Positions 1 through 7,657 of a DNA stretch of 11,046 bases are shown piece after piece. Each line of letters begins with the position of its first letter. The stretch's first letter is position 1. Both the position numbers and the translations under genes were made by a program. Origin of the DNA: an uncultured Saprospiraceae bacterium (lineage in GTDB: Bacteria > Bacteroidota > Bacteroidia > Chitinophagales > Saprospiraceae). Where the stretch lies: contig CALIQO010000366.1 of assembly GCA_938044055.1 (NCBI GenBank), positions 1-11,046 of the forward strand. Direction: 5' to 3'. The notes beneath the pieces are model-generated. The model was not told where the DNA came from, made no database searches, and saw only the letters and a list, made by a program, of their open reading frames with translations.

Positions 1-509
1 TCATCAGCTGGCCCTACAGCAGGATCAATTAATGTAAAATAAATATTCCCTGAATCCGTAATTGCAGGATAAAATTCATTGCCTTCAGAATTCACCGGTG
101 TTCCTAGATTCACAGGTTCCGACCATTTATCCTCACCTACCTTATCAACGTACCAGATATCGAAATCAGGCTTACCATCGATGTCATTGACTTTAGGCCG
201 ATTTGAAGCAAAATATATGCGCTGTCCATCAGAACTAAGGAATGGCTCTAAGTCAGAATACTGGCCTGAAAAAGGCATAATGTAAGGCGAGCCCCATTTT
301 CCTTCCTTTTTACTGATGCCCACAATAATGGATCGGGGTAAGATTGCACTCTGTACAGTAAAGTAACAACTATTGCCATCTTGCGTCATTGAGAAATCTC
401 TGACATCAGGAATCTCGCCTATTACTTCTGGAAGAAATTCTTGAAGGTGTTTCTGCCCTATCAGTGGCAAGGATAAAAATAGAATCAATAGAACAATGTG
501 GTTTTTCAT
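1..509 (-). CDS. Secreted PD40 (WD40-like) beta-propeller protein, 3' part outside window
   Basis: Translating the minus strand from the ATG at 509 gives 169 residues open to the window edge, so the C-terminus is missing. Residues 1-18 form a signal peptide (MKNH, then the hydrophobic run IVLLILFLSLPLIG). Two PD40-type blade motifs follow: SDLEPFLSSDGQRIYFASNR at about 85-104, and a second around 140-160 (NSEGNEFYPAITDSGNIYF). The repeated pattern 'E-x-x-P-x-x-x-x-D-G-x-x-x-Y-F' is the hallmark of TolB/PD40 beta-propellers. In Bacteroidota these are usually periplasmic or outer-membrane-associated proteins, some with a C-terminal OmpA domain; whether one is present here cannot be seen. The substrate or partner is unknown. 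The gene is divergent from the cupredoxin-like gene, with 291 bp between them. The family call is firm; a specific function is not. Confidence 0.85.
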   Translation of the reverse strand, partial: MKNHIVLLILFLSLPLIGQKHLQEFLPEVIGEIPDVRDFSMTQDGNSCYFTVQSAILPRSIIVGISKKEGKWGSPYIMPFSGQYSDLEPFLSSDGQRIYFASNRPKVNDIDGKPDFDIWYVDKVGEDKWSEPVNLGTPVNSEGNEFYPAITDSGNIYFTLIDPAVGPAD

Positions 510-549
510 AATTGTTATTTAAATGAGTATTTCAAGATACTATTGATAG

Positions 550-563
550 GAATATTAATATTC
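550..563. repeat. Perfect 14-bp AT-rich palindrome in divergent intergenic region
   Basis: GAATATTAATATTC is exactly self-complementary. It lies 40 bp upstream of the PD40 gene's start codon, in the spacer between two divergent genes, where an operator could sit. An AT-rich palindrome of this length can arise by chance, so an operator role is only a possibility. The rest of the 510-800 spacer shows no RNA gene, no coding sequence I can support and no clear -7 element for the minus-strand gene. Confidence 0.25.
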
Positions 564-763
564 TGTTACATAAACAAGTAGTATCCATTTCATTCCAATA
601 ACGTATAAGAGATTGTAGATGTCGTCATTTTTATGCGCTTACAGTATTAATAAGTCTGCTGAAACAACTATTACGATGTAAGAATTCTCGTTCCTGCACT
701 ACAAAATGAATTATTGCCAACTAGGAGGGAAAAACATACAATCAATGATCAAGTACTTACACT

Positions 764-771
764 GATATTTG
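764..771 (+). promoter_or_regulatory. Possible Bacteroidota -7 element upstream of cupredoxin-like gene
   Basis: GATATTTG matches the Bacteroidota -7 consensus TAnnTTTG at five of its six fixed positions. It sits 29 bp before the ATG at 801, a normal distance for a short leader. No TTG-type -33 element is visible at the usual spacing, so this is a weak call. Confidence 0.25.
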
Positions 772-800
772 CATCATTATTAAATCATAAAAACACAACC

Positions 801-1202
801 ATGAATTTCAGAAAAATAACAATGACACTTGCAGGAATACTTATGATGGTACTTTCTTTCAATGTAGAATCTGTTGCTCAATCAACAGACAAGAATGTAA
901 CAATCATAGAATTACATCAAGTAAATGGAGCTTTTACAACTGAAAATTTAGACTTAAAACCTGGTCTATACCAGTTTAGAATAGTCAACACTGAAGTTGA
1001 AAAAGAAGTAGGTTTCGTTATCCAAGCAGCATCAGATAAGGATGGTGATGTAATGAAGACGGCTGTTGAAAATTCATTCGCTTCTAAGATGATCAATAAA
1101 GGCGAACACGCATACAGCGGTGTAGTAAACTTGACTGCTGGAGAATATGTATACTCATGTCCTCTAAATCCGACACCTAAGTATACCTTGTCTATTAAGT
1201 AA
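801..1202 (+). CDS. Secreted cupredoxin-like protein lacking the usual copper histidines
   Basis: A 133-residue secreted protein. I start it at 801 rather than the longer in-frame ATG at 714 because the 801 start gives a proper signal peptide (MNFRKITM, then a hydrophobic stretch, with predicted cleavage near SVAQS at about 24-28). The mature part has the beta-sandwich pattern of cupredoxins: alternating strands, 'L-x-x-G-x-Y-x-F-x-I-V-N' at about 51-62, and a C-terminal GEYVYSCPLNPTPKYTL strand-loop-strand. One cysteine is kept (in YSCPLNP), but the histidine expected after the first N-x-x-V stretch is replaced (NTEVEKEVGF), and no His or Met follows the Cys. By family knowledge that argues against a normal type 1 copper site. 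It may be structural or bind another ligand. It appears monocistronic, with a hairpin terminator just downstream. Confidence 0.75.
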   Translation: MNFRKITMTLAGILMMVLSFNVESVAQSTDKNVTIIELHQVNGAFTTENLDLKPGLYQFRIVNTEVEKEVGFVIQAASDKDGDVMKTAVENSFASKMINKGEHAYSGVVNLTAGEYVYSCPLNPTPKYTLSIK

Positions 1203-1231
1203 TAAGTCAATCAATTTATCATTATTTTTTG

Positions 1232-1268
1232 AAAGGAAGATCTGGAAATATTCAGCTCTTCCTTTTTG
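1232..1268 (+). terminator. Rho-independent terminator after cupredoxin-like gene
   Basis: AAAGGAAGA (1232-1240) pairs with TCTTCCTTT (1257-1265). Beyond one mismatch the stem continues with CTG (1242-1244) and CAG (1253-1255), closing an 8-nt loop. A T-rich tract (TTTTTGTT) follows the stem. It lies about 30 bp after the stop codon at 1202 and separates this gene from der. Confidence 0.7.
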
Positions 1269-1373
1269 TTATTAAAAGCGGAGATTTACCATACTATTTC
1301 AGAGAATCTATTGATACTTCTTTTTTTATTACACACTTCCTTGGTATAACTCAGTCTACTAGGATTGAAATGC

Positions 1374-1381
1374 TATCTTTG
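1374..1381 (+). promoter_or_regulatory. Bacteroidota -7 promoter element for der
   Basis: TATCTTTG is an exact match to the Bacteroidota -7 consensus TAnnTTTG. Transcription starting about seven bases downstream would leave a leader of roughly 15 nt before the der ATG at 1404. No well-spaced TTG -33 element is visible; the nearest upstream TTG, at 1341, is too far away. The -7 match and its position make this the likely promoter for der and perhaps for rmlC-rmlD. Confidence 0.5.
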
Positions 1382-1403
1382 CATCCGAAATTAAGACTCA
1401 TAT

Positions 1404-2711
1404 ATGTCGCAAGTAGTAGCAATTGTAGGCCGACCTAATGTAGGCAAGTCTACCCTGTTTAATAGGATGATCGGAGAACGGAAAGCCATCATTGATAACA
1501 TCAGTGGTGTTACCAGAGATCGAATCTATGGATTCTCTGAATGGAATGGCAGGAAATTCACTGTGGTAGACACAGGCGGATTCGTACATGGGAGCGATGA
1601 TGTTTTCGAAGCAGCCATAAGGTCTCAGGTACAGATCGCTATAGATGAAGCTGAAGCCATTATATTCTGTACAGATGTTGCTACAGGGATAACGGACTTA
1701 GATGAAGAAGTAGCCAGAATGCTGAGAAAAACAGATAAACCTGTTTTTCTTGCTGTAAATAAAGTCGACAATTCTCAACGCCAACTTACTGCCAATGAGT
1801 TCTGGTCACTAGGTTTCGAAAATACCTACTTTATATCTGCCATTTCTGGATCAGGATCAGGAGAGTTACTCGATGGAATAACAGAAGTACTTCCAGAAGA
1901 AGCCGATGATCAATTAGAGCAAGGCATTCCGAAATTCGCCATTGTCGGCCAACCCAATGTCGGAAAATCTTCATTTACAAATGCACTCATAGGTGAGGAA
2001 AGAAATATTGTAACGGACATACCAGGGACTACTAGAGATGCCATATATACTAAATATAATAAATTCGGTCAAGAATTTTACCTCATAGATACAGCAGGAA
2101 TCAGAAAAAAATCCAAGGTACACGAAGACCTAGAGTTCTATTCTGTAATCCGTGCAGTCAAGGCTATAGAAGAAGCAGACGTCTGCTTCCTTATGCTTGA
2201 TGCTTCCATGGGCATTGAGTCTCAAGACATGTCCATCTTCACGTTGATAATAAGGCGTAGAAAAGGAGTGGTTATTCTGGTTAATAAGTGGGATCTCATC
2301 TCAAAGGAAACGAATACAGCCCGTGACTTAGAAGAAAAACTCAAGCGCAAGCTCGCTCCATTTAATGACGTCCCTATTCTATTCATAAGTGTACTTGAGA
2401 AACAACGGATTTTCAAAGCTGTCGAACTAGGGTCTCATGTATATAAGCAGCGGAACACAAAAATTAAGACAAGTGAGCTTAATGATATTATGCTTGAAAT
2501 AATTGAGCGAAATCCACCTCCAGTATACAGGGGGAGTCAAGTTAAGATAAAATACATCACCCAACTTCCGACTTACTATCCTTCGTTCGCTTTTTTCAGC
2601 AATCATCCGAAGCATATCAAAGGTCCTTATAAAAACTTCATTGAGAATCAGATGAGAAAACACTTTGATTTCACAGGTGTACCCATCAGCATCTATTTCA
2701 GAGATAAATAA
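1404..2711 (+). CDS. der: Ribosome biogenesis GTPase Der (EngA)
   Basis: A 435-residue tandem GTPase of normal length for Der, which binds the large ribosomal subunit during assembly in the cytoplasm. The first G domain has the P-loop GRPNVGKS (9-16), DTGG (56-59) and NKVD (119-122). The second has GQPNVGKS (182-189), DTAG (229-232) and NKWD (294-297). A KH-like RNA-binding domain fills about 352-435, including the ERNPPPVYRG and KIKYITQ segments typical of the family. The start is fixed by MSQVVAIVG, placing the P-loop at the usual distance from the N-terminus. The G5 region of the second domain reads ISVLEKQR, where family members usually have an S-A motif; the change is conservative. It leads a run with rmlC (9-bp gap) and rmlD. 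This is an essential gene in most bacteria, and the call is secure. Confidence 0.97.
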   Translation: MSQVVAIVGRPNVGKSTLFNRMIGERKAIIDNISGVTRDRIYGFSEWNGRKFTVVDTGGFVHGSDDVFEAAIRSQVQIAIDEAEAIIFCTDVATGITDLDEEVARMLRKTDKPVFLAVNKVDNSQRQLTANEFWSLGFENTYFISAISGSGSGELLDGITEVLPEEADDQLEQGIPKFAIVGQPNVGKSSFTNALIGEERNIVTDIPGTTRDAIYTKYNKFGQEFYLIDTAGIRKKSKVHEDLEFYSVIRAVKAIEEADVCFLMLDASMGIESQDMSIFTLIIRRRKGVVILVNKWDLISKETNTARDLEEKLKRKLAPFNDVPILFISVLEKQRIFKAVELGSHVYKQRNTKIKTSELNDIMLEIIERNPPPVYRGSQVKIKYITQLPTYYPSFAFFSNHPKHIKGPYKNFIENQMRKHFDFTGVPISIYFRDK

Positions 2712-2720
2712 ATAGCAGAC

Positions 2721-3269
2721 ATGGAGATTATTAAAACCAACCTCGACGGTGCCTATATTATATATCCTACTATATATTCCGATGATCGAGGTTGTTTTTT
2801 CGAGTCTTATCGATCATCTGTCTTGGAGGAAAATGGAATTCCCACTTCCTTTGTTCAAGACAACGAATCCTATTCTCAATATGGTGTCATCCGAGGCCTC
2901 CATTATCAAGCTGGAGATTTCGCTCAAGGCAAACTGGTCCGTGTGGTGTCAGGAGAAGTCCTTGATGTAATTGTAGATATCCGCAAGGATTCTGCTACCT
3001 ATGGTAAGCATATCTCTGTTATCTTGAATGATGTGGCTAAAAAACAACTTTATATTCCGCCGGGCTTTGCCCATGGTTTCGCAGTGCTGTCACCCTCTGC
3101 CGTTTTCTCGTACAAGTGTACCGAATATTATCATCCAGAAGCAGAGTACGGGATATTATACAATGATGCTGAATTAGGGATAGATTGGGCCATCCCTGAA
3201 GGTGATAGAATTGTATCAGAAAAAGATTTTAAATTGCCGGCCTTTAATAACCACCATCCCATTAAATGA
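2721..3269 (+). CDS. rfbC: dTDP-4-dehydrorhamnose 3,5-epimerase
   Basis: Also called RmlC. This 182-residue cupin-fold enzyme epimerises dTDP-4-keto-6-deoxy-glucose at C3 and C5, the third step of dTDP-L-rhamnose synthesis in the cytoplasm. Family motifs appear in order: DDRGCFFESYR (21-31), FVQDNESYS (44-52), IRGLHYQ (57-63) with the catalytic His at 61, QGKLVRVVSGEVLDVIVDIR (69-88) with the substrate-binding Lys at 71, and YIPPGFAHGFAVLS (111-124). The segment YKCTEYYHPEAE (131-142) carries the tyrosine region of the active site. Length is normal. It starts 9 bp after der and overlaps the rmlD start by 4 bp (ATGA), so rmlC and rmlD are almost certainly cotranscribed and translationally coupled. 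rmlA and rmlB are not in the window. Confidence 0.96.
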   Translation: MEIIKTNLDGAYIIYPTIYSDDRGCFFESYRSSVLEENGIPTSFVQDNESYSQYGVIRGLHYQAGDFAQGKLVRVVSGEVLDVIVDIRKDSATYGKHISVILNDVAKKQLYIPPGFAHGFAVLSPSAVFSYKCTEYYHPEAEYGILYNDAELGIDWAIPEGDRIVSEKDFKLPAFNNHHPIK

Positions 3270-4141
3270 AAAAAATTCTGATCACCGGAGCCAATGGTCA
3301 ACTAGGGAATGCTTTAAGAGAAACACTTCCTAAGGTTGAGCATGTCGAGTGCCTTTTTGCTTCTAGGTCTGAGGTTAATATTGCAGATAGAAAGAGCCTG
3401 GAAGATGTTAAGCATTCATATAATCCAGACTATGTAATCAACTGTGCTGCCTATACGGCTGTTGACAAGGCAGAAACTGATGAGAAAAATGCTTTCTCGA
3501 TTAATGCCGATGCCCTTAAGTTAATTGCCGATACATTTGCGGAAGCGAAAATCATCCACTTCTCTACTGATTACACCTATCATGCTTCTGAAGGACCACC
3601 GATAGTGGAAGAGCAGACAACCAGACCGCAAGGAATATATGCCTTATCTAAGCTTGACGGAGAGAAAATACTCCGCGTCTGTCATACCAGAGGATTAATA
3701 ATCCGAACCAGCTGGGTCTACCACCATGCAGGCCATAATTTTGTAAAAACGATGCTCAGACTAGGAAGTGAACGACCAAGTTTAACCATAGTAGACGATC
3801 AAGTAGGAGCTCCTACTTACGCCATGGATATAGCGTCTATGATATCAATCATCATTGAAAAAGATCTTAATAAACCATATCCGATAGAGGTATGGAACGA
3901 AACATACAATTTCAGCAATCAAGCGGAAATATCATGGTACACATTTGCGGAAGCTATAAAAGCAGAAACACCCGGATTTACCGCAGATCTTGTACCTGTC
4001 TCCACTGAATTCTATGGCTCGCCAGCACCCAGACCACCTTATTCCGTGCTTTCATTGGAAAAAATAAAACGTGTTTTTGGCATTGAGATTCAAACATGGA
4101 AGTCATCTCTATTAAAGTGTCTAGAGAGAATTAATCAGTAG
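3266..4141 (+). CDS. rfbD: dTDP-4-dehydrorhamnose reductase
   Basis: Also called RmlD. This 291-residue NAD(P)H-dependent reductase converts dTDP-4-keto-L-rhamnose to dTDP-L-rhamnose, the final step of the pathway, supplying rhamnose for surface polysaccharide or glycoprotein. It is an extended short-chain dehydrogenase with a Rossmann glycine motif GANGQLG (8-14), NCAAYTAVDKAE (59-70), STDYT (100-104), the catalytic pair in YALSK (Tyr125, Lys129), RTSWVY (147-152) and DDQVGAPTYA (177-186). The usual STDYVF is STDYTY here, a mild variant. Length is typical. The start overlaps the rmlC stop (ATGA), which fixes it. An AT-only inverted repeat (ATTAGA/TCTAAT) lies just after the stop but is too weak to call a terminator. 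Confidence 0.96.
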   Translation: MKKILITGANGQLGNALRETLPKVEHVECLFASRSEVNIADRKSLEDVKHSYNPDYVINCAAYTAVDKAETDEKNAFSINADALKLIADTFAEAKIIHFSTDYTYHASEGPPIVEEQTTRPQGIYALSKLDGEKILRVCHTRGLIIRTSWVYHHAGHNFVKTMLRLGSERPSLTIVDDQVGAPTYAMDIASMISIIIEKDLNKPYPIEVWNETYNFSNQAEISWYTFAEAIKAETPGFTADLVPVSTEFYGSPAPRPPYSVLSLEKIKRVFGIEIQTWKSSLLKCLERINQ

Positions 4142-4277
4142 AATTAGATAATTTCTAATATTAAAATCAACTTAATTCCCCTACTTTTCGTTTCTATAGC
4201 AGACATATGCAACTAAATCAGGCATCATTGCCAGATAATTATTAGCATATTAATCATGTAGATATTAACTTGACAGT

Positions 4278-6980
4278 ATGATTCGTACCTTATTCGTACT
4301 TATGGCATTTCTTACCTTGCATAGTCTCCATGCAACCCATAACCGTGCAGGAGAAATCACCTATGTTCAGTTAGATGCATTGACGGTCAGAATCACAATT
4401 ACTACTTATACTAAAACCAGTTCTGCAGATGCAGATAGAGATTCTCTTGAGGTATTCTGGGGGGATGGATCATTTGAGTTCGTAGACAGAAGCAATGACC
4501 GGGGTCAAGAACTGATGAATGATGTAAAAGTGAACAAGTATGAAGCCATTCATACCTATCCTGGCAGAGGAACATATACCGTATTTTTCACCGATCCTAA
4601 TCGGATTTCTAATATCCTTAATGTCAATCCTCCTAATTCTATAGATATAAAATTCTTCCTTTCTACAACCTTGACTCTCCTTGATCCACAATTCCAAGGG
4701 TTCAACAATAGTGCGATCTTATTGCAACCACCTTTAGATTTCGCTTGCGTCGGAAGAAAATTCATACACAACCCCAACGCATTTGACATAGACGGAGACA
4801 GTCTTTCTTACGATCTTGTCGTACCCTTCCAAGATGTAGGTTCTGAAGTTCCCAATTATATTTATCCCGATCAGATAGGTCCTGGGCCCAATAACAACAT
4901 CAGTTTAGATCCGATTACCGGTACATTCGTCTGGGATTCTCCTCAGATACAAGGAGAGTATAATATTGCCATCCGGATCAATGAATATAGAGAAGGTGTC
5001 CTCATTAATAGCATCATAAGAGACATGCAGATATTAGTAAGGGCTTGTGAGAATCTACCACCGACCATAGAATCTGAGGACGAATTCTGTGTTGTAGCAG
5101 GAGAGCTTATTGACATCCCTATAACCATCGATGATCCCGATGAAGGACAGCAAGTTATCGCCCAGGCTACAGGAGGAGCATTATTGTCCGACTTCAATGA
5201 TCCAGCATCATTTAATGCCCCTAACTTATATACCGACCCTGTTCTGAATACGAGGCTACAATGGCAGACGAATTGCAACCATATATCCGATCGTTATTAT
5301 CAGGTGGTCATCAGAGCCGTTGACAATTACTTCGGTGACTCTACAGGGCTAGCAACTCTTAAAACCATAAGAATTAAAGTTGTCGGACCTCCTCCAGAAA
5401 ATCTCACTGCTCAATCGGAGAACGGAGGTATTAACCTAGAATGGGACCTGCCTTATACATGTGAAAACGCGAAGAAAGATTTTTTTCAAGGATTTTCGGT
5501 CTGGAGAAAAGATATGAGCACTACTATATTTCCTGACACCTGTTCTCCAGGATTGGATGGGTCCGGATATGAAAAAATAGTTTTTGTGACGACAGAAAAT
5601 AACGAGGAGAAGTACACTTATAGGGACATAGATGTCGAGGCCCAAAAAGTTTATTGTTATAGAGTTCTAGCAGAATTTGCTAACAAAACAGCTACTGGTA
5701 ATCCATTTAACAGAGTAGAAAGCTTGCCTTCTAATGAAGCTTGTGAAATTGTAAATAGAGACATTCCTTTTCTTACAGAAGTCAACGTCATATCTACTGA
5801 TCCATCTTCTGGAATTATTAGGGTCTCCTGGGTAAAACCAGATCCAGTAGATTTAGACACCATCAGAAATCCAGGACCATATAATTACCAAGTCCAAAAA
5901 TGGAATGGATCAGGATATGAAGATATATCAGGAGCGAGTTTTACTTCCACTACATTCTCTGGAATGGTTGATTCAACATTCTTAGATACAGGTATCAATA
6001 CAGTTGATAACGGACATAGGTACAGAATTTCATTTTCTTCCGGATCTACTCTTATAGGTCATTCTCCAGAAGCTTCATCGATATTCCTAGAAGTGATGGT
6101 GGGCGATCGCCGGAATGAGCTTAGCTGGATTACTGAAGTGCCATGGAACAACACATCATACATAATTCTGAGAAAACTTCCTGGCTCGCTTTCATTCGAT
6201 TCTATCGATATCACCCAAGAAATCAATTACATAGATAGAGAGTTAGATAATGGAGAAGAATATTGTTACATAATTCAATCCATAGGTAGTTATGGAATTA
6301 CAGAAATACCTGAACCACTTGTCAACAATTCACAAGCTGTCTGCGGTATTCCGATGGATTTCGATCCTCCGTGTATACCTCTTGTAAGTGTAACCAATCT
6401 CTGCGATGAGTTAAGGGATAATCCTGATATCATAGACCTAGGCAATACCATCAACTGGCTAGATGATGATTGCGGGACAGGAGAGACTTCCGTGGAATTC
6501 AATATCTATTTTCAATCTAGAGATGGAGAAGATTATACTTTAATTCACACGAGTGCGGGAAATACCCTCAATGAGTTTTTTCATGAACTGGAAGGCAGTA
6601 TAGCAGGATGCTATGCGGTTACTTCTCTTGATAGCATAGGCAATGAATCGGCATTCAGTGAGATTATATGTATTAAAAACTGTCCAGGCTATGAACTACC
6701 TAATACCTTCACGCCTAATGGTGATGGCAGCAATGATAGATTCATACCGAGGGTAAATCGTTTCGTCGATAGGATTGAAATCAAGATCTTTAATCAATGG
6801 GGAAATCAGGTTTTTACAACTACTGATCCAGAGATCAACTGGGATGGGAAAAATTTCAATGGATCAGATCTAGAAACAGGTGTATATTATTATCGTTGTT
6901 CAGTATTCGAAGAAGACATTACTTCAGGAGACATCATAGAAATAGATCGTCTTAAAGGCCACATCAATTTAATCCGATAG
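4278..6980 (+). CDS. Large T9SS-exported surface protein with PKD-like, cadherin-like and FN3-like domains and a CHU_C sorting domain
   Basis: A 900-residue modular surface protein. Residues 1-19 are a signal peptide (MIRTLFVLMAFLTLHSLHA). A PKD-like domain spans about 25-110 (FWGDGSFEF at 60-68 and HTYPGRGTYTV at 92-102). A cadherin-like domain with an acidic, possibly Ca-binding DIDGDSLSY (170-178) and DPITGTFVW (211-219) runs to about 257, and a related one covers about 262-368. Three or four fibronectin-III-like domains fill about 370-800. The C-terminus (about 804-899: LPNTFTPNGDGSNDRFIP, IFNQWGNQVF, WDGKNFNG, TGVYYYR) is the 'gliding motility-associated' CHU_C domain, a type B sorting signal for the type IX secretion system. 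By family knowledge the protein is exported and surface-attached or released; a role in adhesion is inferred. The gap upstream is 136 bp and ribE follows 5 bp downstream. The ligand is unknown. Confidence 0.92.
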   Translation: MIRTLFVLMAFLTLHSLHATHNRAGEITYVQLDALTVRITITTYTKTSSADADRDSLEVFWGDGSFEFVDRSNDRGQELMNDVKVNKYEAIHTYPGRGTYTVFFTDPNRISNILNVNPPNSIDIKFFLSTTLTLLDPQFQGFNNSAILLQPPLDFACVGRKFIHNPNAFDIDGDSLSYDLVVPFQDVGSEVPNYIYPDQIGPGPNNNISLDPITGTFVWDSPQIQGEYNIAIRINEYREGVLINSIIRDMQILVRACENLPPTIESEDEFCVVAGELIDIPITIDDPDEGQQVIAQATGGALLSDFNDPASFNAPNLYTDPVLNTRLQWQTNCNHISDRYYQVVIRAVDNYFGDSTGLATLKTIRIKVVGPPPENLTAQSENGGINLEWDLPYTCENAKKDFFQGFSVWRKDMSTTIFPDTCSPGLDGSGYEKIVFVTTENNEEKYTYRDIDVEAQKVYCYRVLAEFANKTATGNPFNRVESLPSNEACEIVNRDIPFLTEVNVISTDPSSGIIRVSWVKPDPVDLDTIRNPGPYNYQVQKWNGSGYEDISGASFTSTTFSGMVDSTFLDTGINTVDNGHRYRISFSSGSTLIGHSPEASSIFLEVMVGDRRNELSWITEVPWNNTSYIILRKLPGSLSFDSIDITQEINYIDRELDNGEEYCYIIQSIGSYGITEIPEPLVNNSQAVCGIPMDFDPPCIPLVSVTNLCDELRDNPDIIDLGNTINWLDDDCGTGETSVEFNIYFQSRDGEDYTLIHTSAGNTLNEFFHELEGSIAGCYAVTSLDSIGNESAFSEIICIKNCPGYELPNTFTPNGDGSNDRFIPRVNRFVDRIEIKIFNQWGNQVFTTTDPEINWDGKNFNGSDLETGVYYYRCSVFEEDITSGDIIEIDRLKGHINLIR

Positions 6981-6985
6981 AATAT

Positions 6986-7588
6986 ATGTTTACAGGAATT
7001 GTAGAAGCATGCGGAGATGTACTTGAGATAGTACATAATCAGAAGAACATCCATTACTACATCAAGAGTCCTTTCTTATCAGAGATTTATATAGATCAGA
7101 GTATCGCACACAATGGGGTCTGTCTTACAGTGGATGAGATCAAGGATGATAGATATAGAGTTACTGCCATAGATGAAACGCTTCAGAAAAGCAACCTCGG
7201 CAATGTCAAGGTAGGACACAGAATCAATCTAGAAAGGTGTATGAAGATGGGCGGCAGACTGGATGGTCACATTGTACAAGGTCATGTCGATACCACTACC
7301 CTATGCACCGGTATTGAAGATAAAGACGGTAGTTGGTTGTTCACTTTTTCTATGCCTCATGAGGGCAACAAACTGATCGTTGATAAGGGATCAATCTGCA
7401 TCAATGGAGTAAGCCTCACTGTGGTAGATCCGACAGAACAATCGTTTCAGGTTGCCATCATTCCTTACACTTATGAGCATACTTCTTTCTCTCAATTGAA
7501 TAAAGGAGACAGGGTCAATATAGAATTCGATATACTTGGCAAGTATGTACTTAAGAATCTGAGCGCTTTCGCGCAAATGGGCGGTTGA
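6986..7588 (+). CDS. ribE: Riboflavin synthase, alpha subunit
   Basis: A 200-residue trimeric enzyme that dismutates two molecules of 6,7-dimethyl-8-ribityllumazine into riboflavin and the pyrimidinedione substrate of lumazine synthase. It shows the two tandem lumazine-binding barrels of the family. Barrel one (about 1-97) begins MFTGIVE and contains SIAHNGVCLTVDE (39-51) and INLERCMKMGGRLDGH (80-95). Barrel two (about 98-190) has HIVQGHVD (95-102), GSICINGVSLTVVDP (135-149) and IPYTYEHTSFS (159-169). MFTGIVE is the invariant N-terminus, so the start is firm. Only 5 bp separate it from the surface-protein gene, so they are probably cotranscribed; I see no FMN riboswitch and no independent promoter. 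The rest of the riboflavin pathway is not in the window. Confidence 0.96.
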   Translation: MFTGIVEACGDVLEIVHNQKNIHYYIKSPFLSEIYIDQSIAHNGVCLTVDEIKDDRYRVTAIDETLQKSNLGNVKVGHRINLERCMKMGGRLDGHIVQGHVDTTTLCTGIEDKDGSWLFTFSMPHEGNKLIVDKGSICINGVSLTVVDPTEQSFQVAIIPYTYEHTSFSQLNKGDRVNIEFDILGKYVLKNLSAFAQMGG

Positions 7589-7608
7589 TACGAAATAATC
7601 AGTTATTC

Positions 7609-7657
7609 TTAAGATGATCCCAATGTAATAGACATAGCTCAATCTTGTTCATCTTAA
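7609..7657. terminator. Possible bidirectional terminator: 9-bp inverted repeat between convergent genes
   Basis: TTAAGATGA (7609-7617) and TCATCTTAA (7649-7657) are exact inverted copies with a 31-nt loop. They lie just past the ribE stop, and the right arm covers the stop codon of the broken minus-strand gene. No clear T-tract follows and the loop is long, so termination is plausible rather than shown. Confidence 0.25.

Noticed and set aside
714..800. Longer N-terminal start for the cupredoxin-like protein
   Set aside because: The extra 29 residues are polar and would bury the clear signal peptide that begins at 801.
917..1210. 97-residue minus-strand reading frame
   Set aside because: It lies wholly antisense to the cupredoxin-like gene and shows no motifs; it is a shadow of that gene.
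1229..1438. 69-residue plus-strand frame between the cupredoxin-like gene and der
   Set aside because: It runs through the terminator hairpin and the der promoter and overlaps the der start; there is no protein-like pattern.
4182..4189. TACTTTTC as a -7 promoter element for the surface-protein gene
   Set aside because: It lacks the final G and would leave a leader of about 80 nt with no -33 element, so it was not listed as a feature.
4943..5278. 111-residue minus-strand reading frame
   Set aside because: It is antisense to the surface-protein gene, with low-complexity serine-rich content and no family features.
6940..6985. FMN riboswitch or independent promoter for ribE
   Set aside because: Only 5 bp are non-coding and no conserved RFN-type sequence is present upstream.
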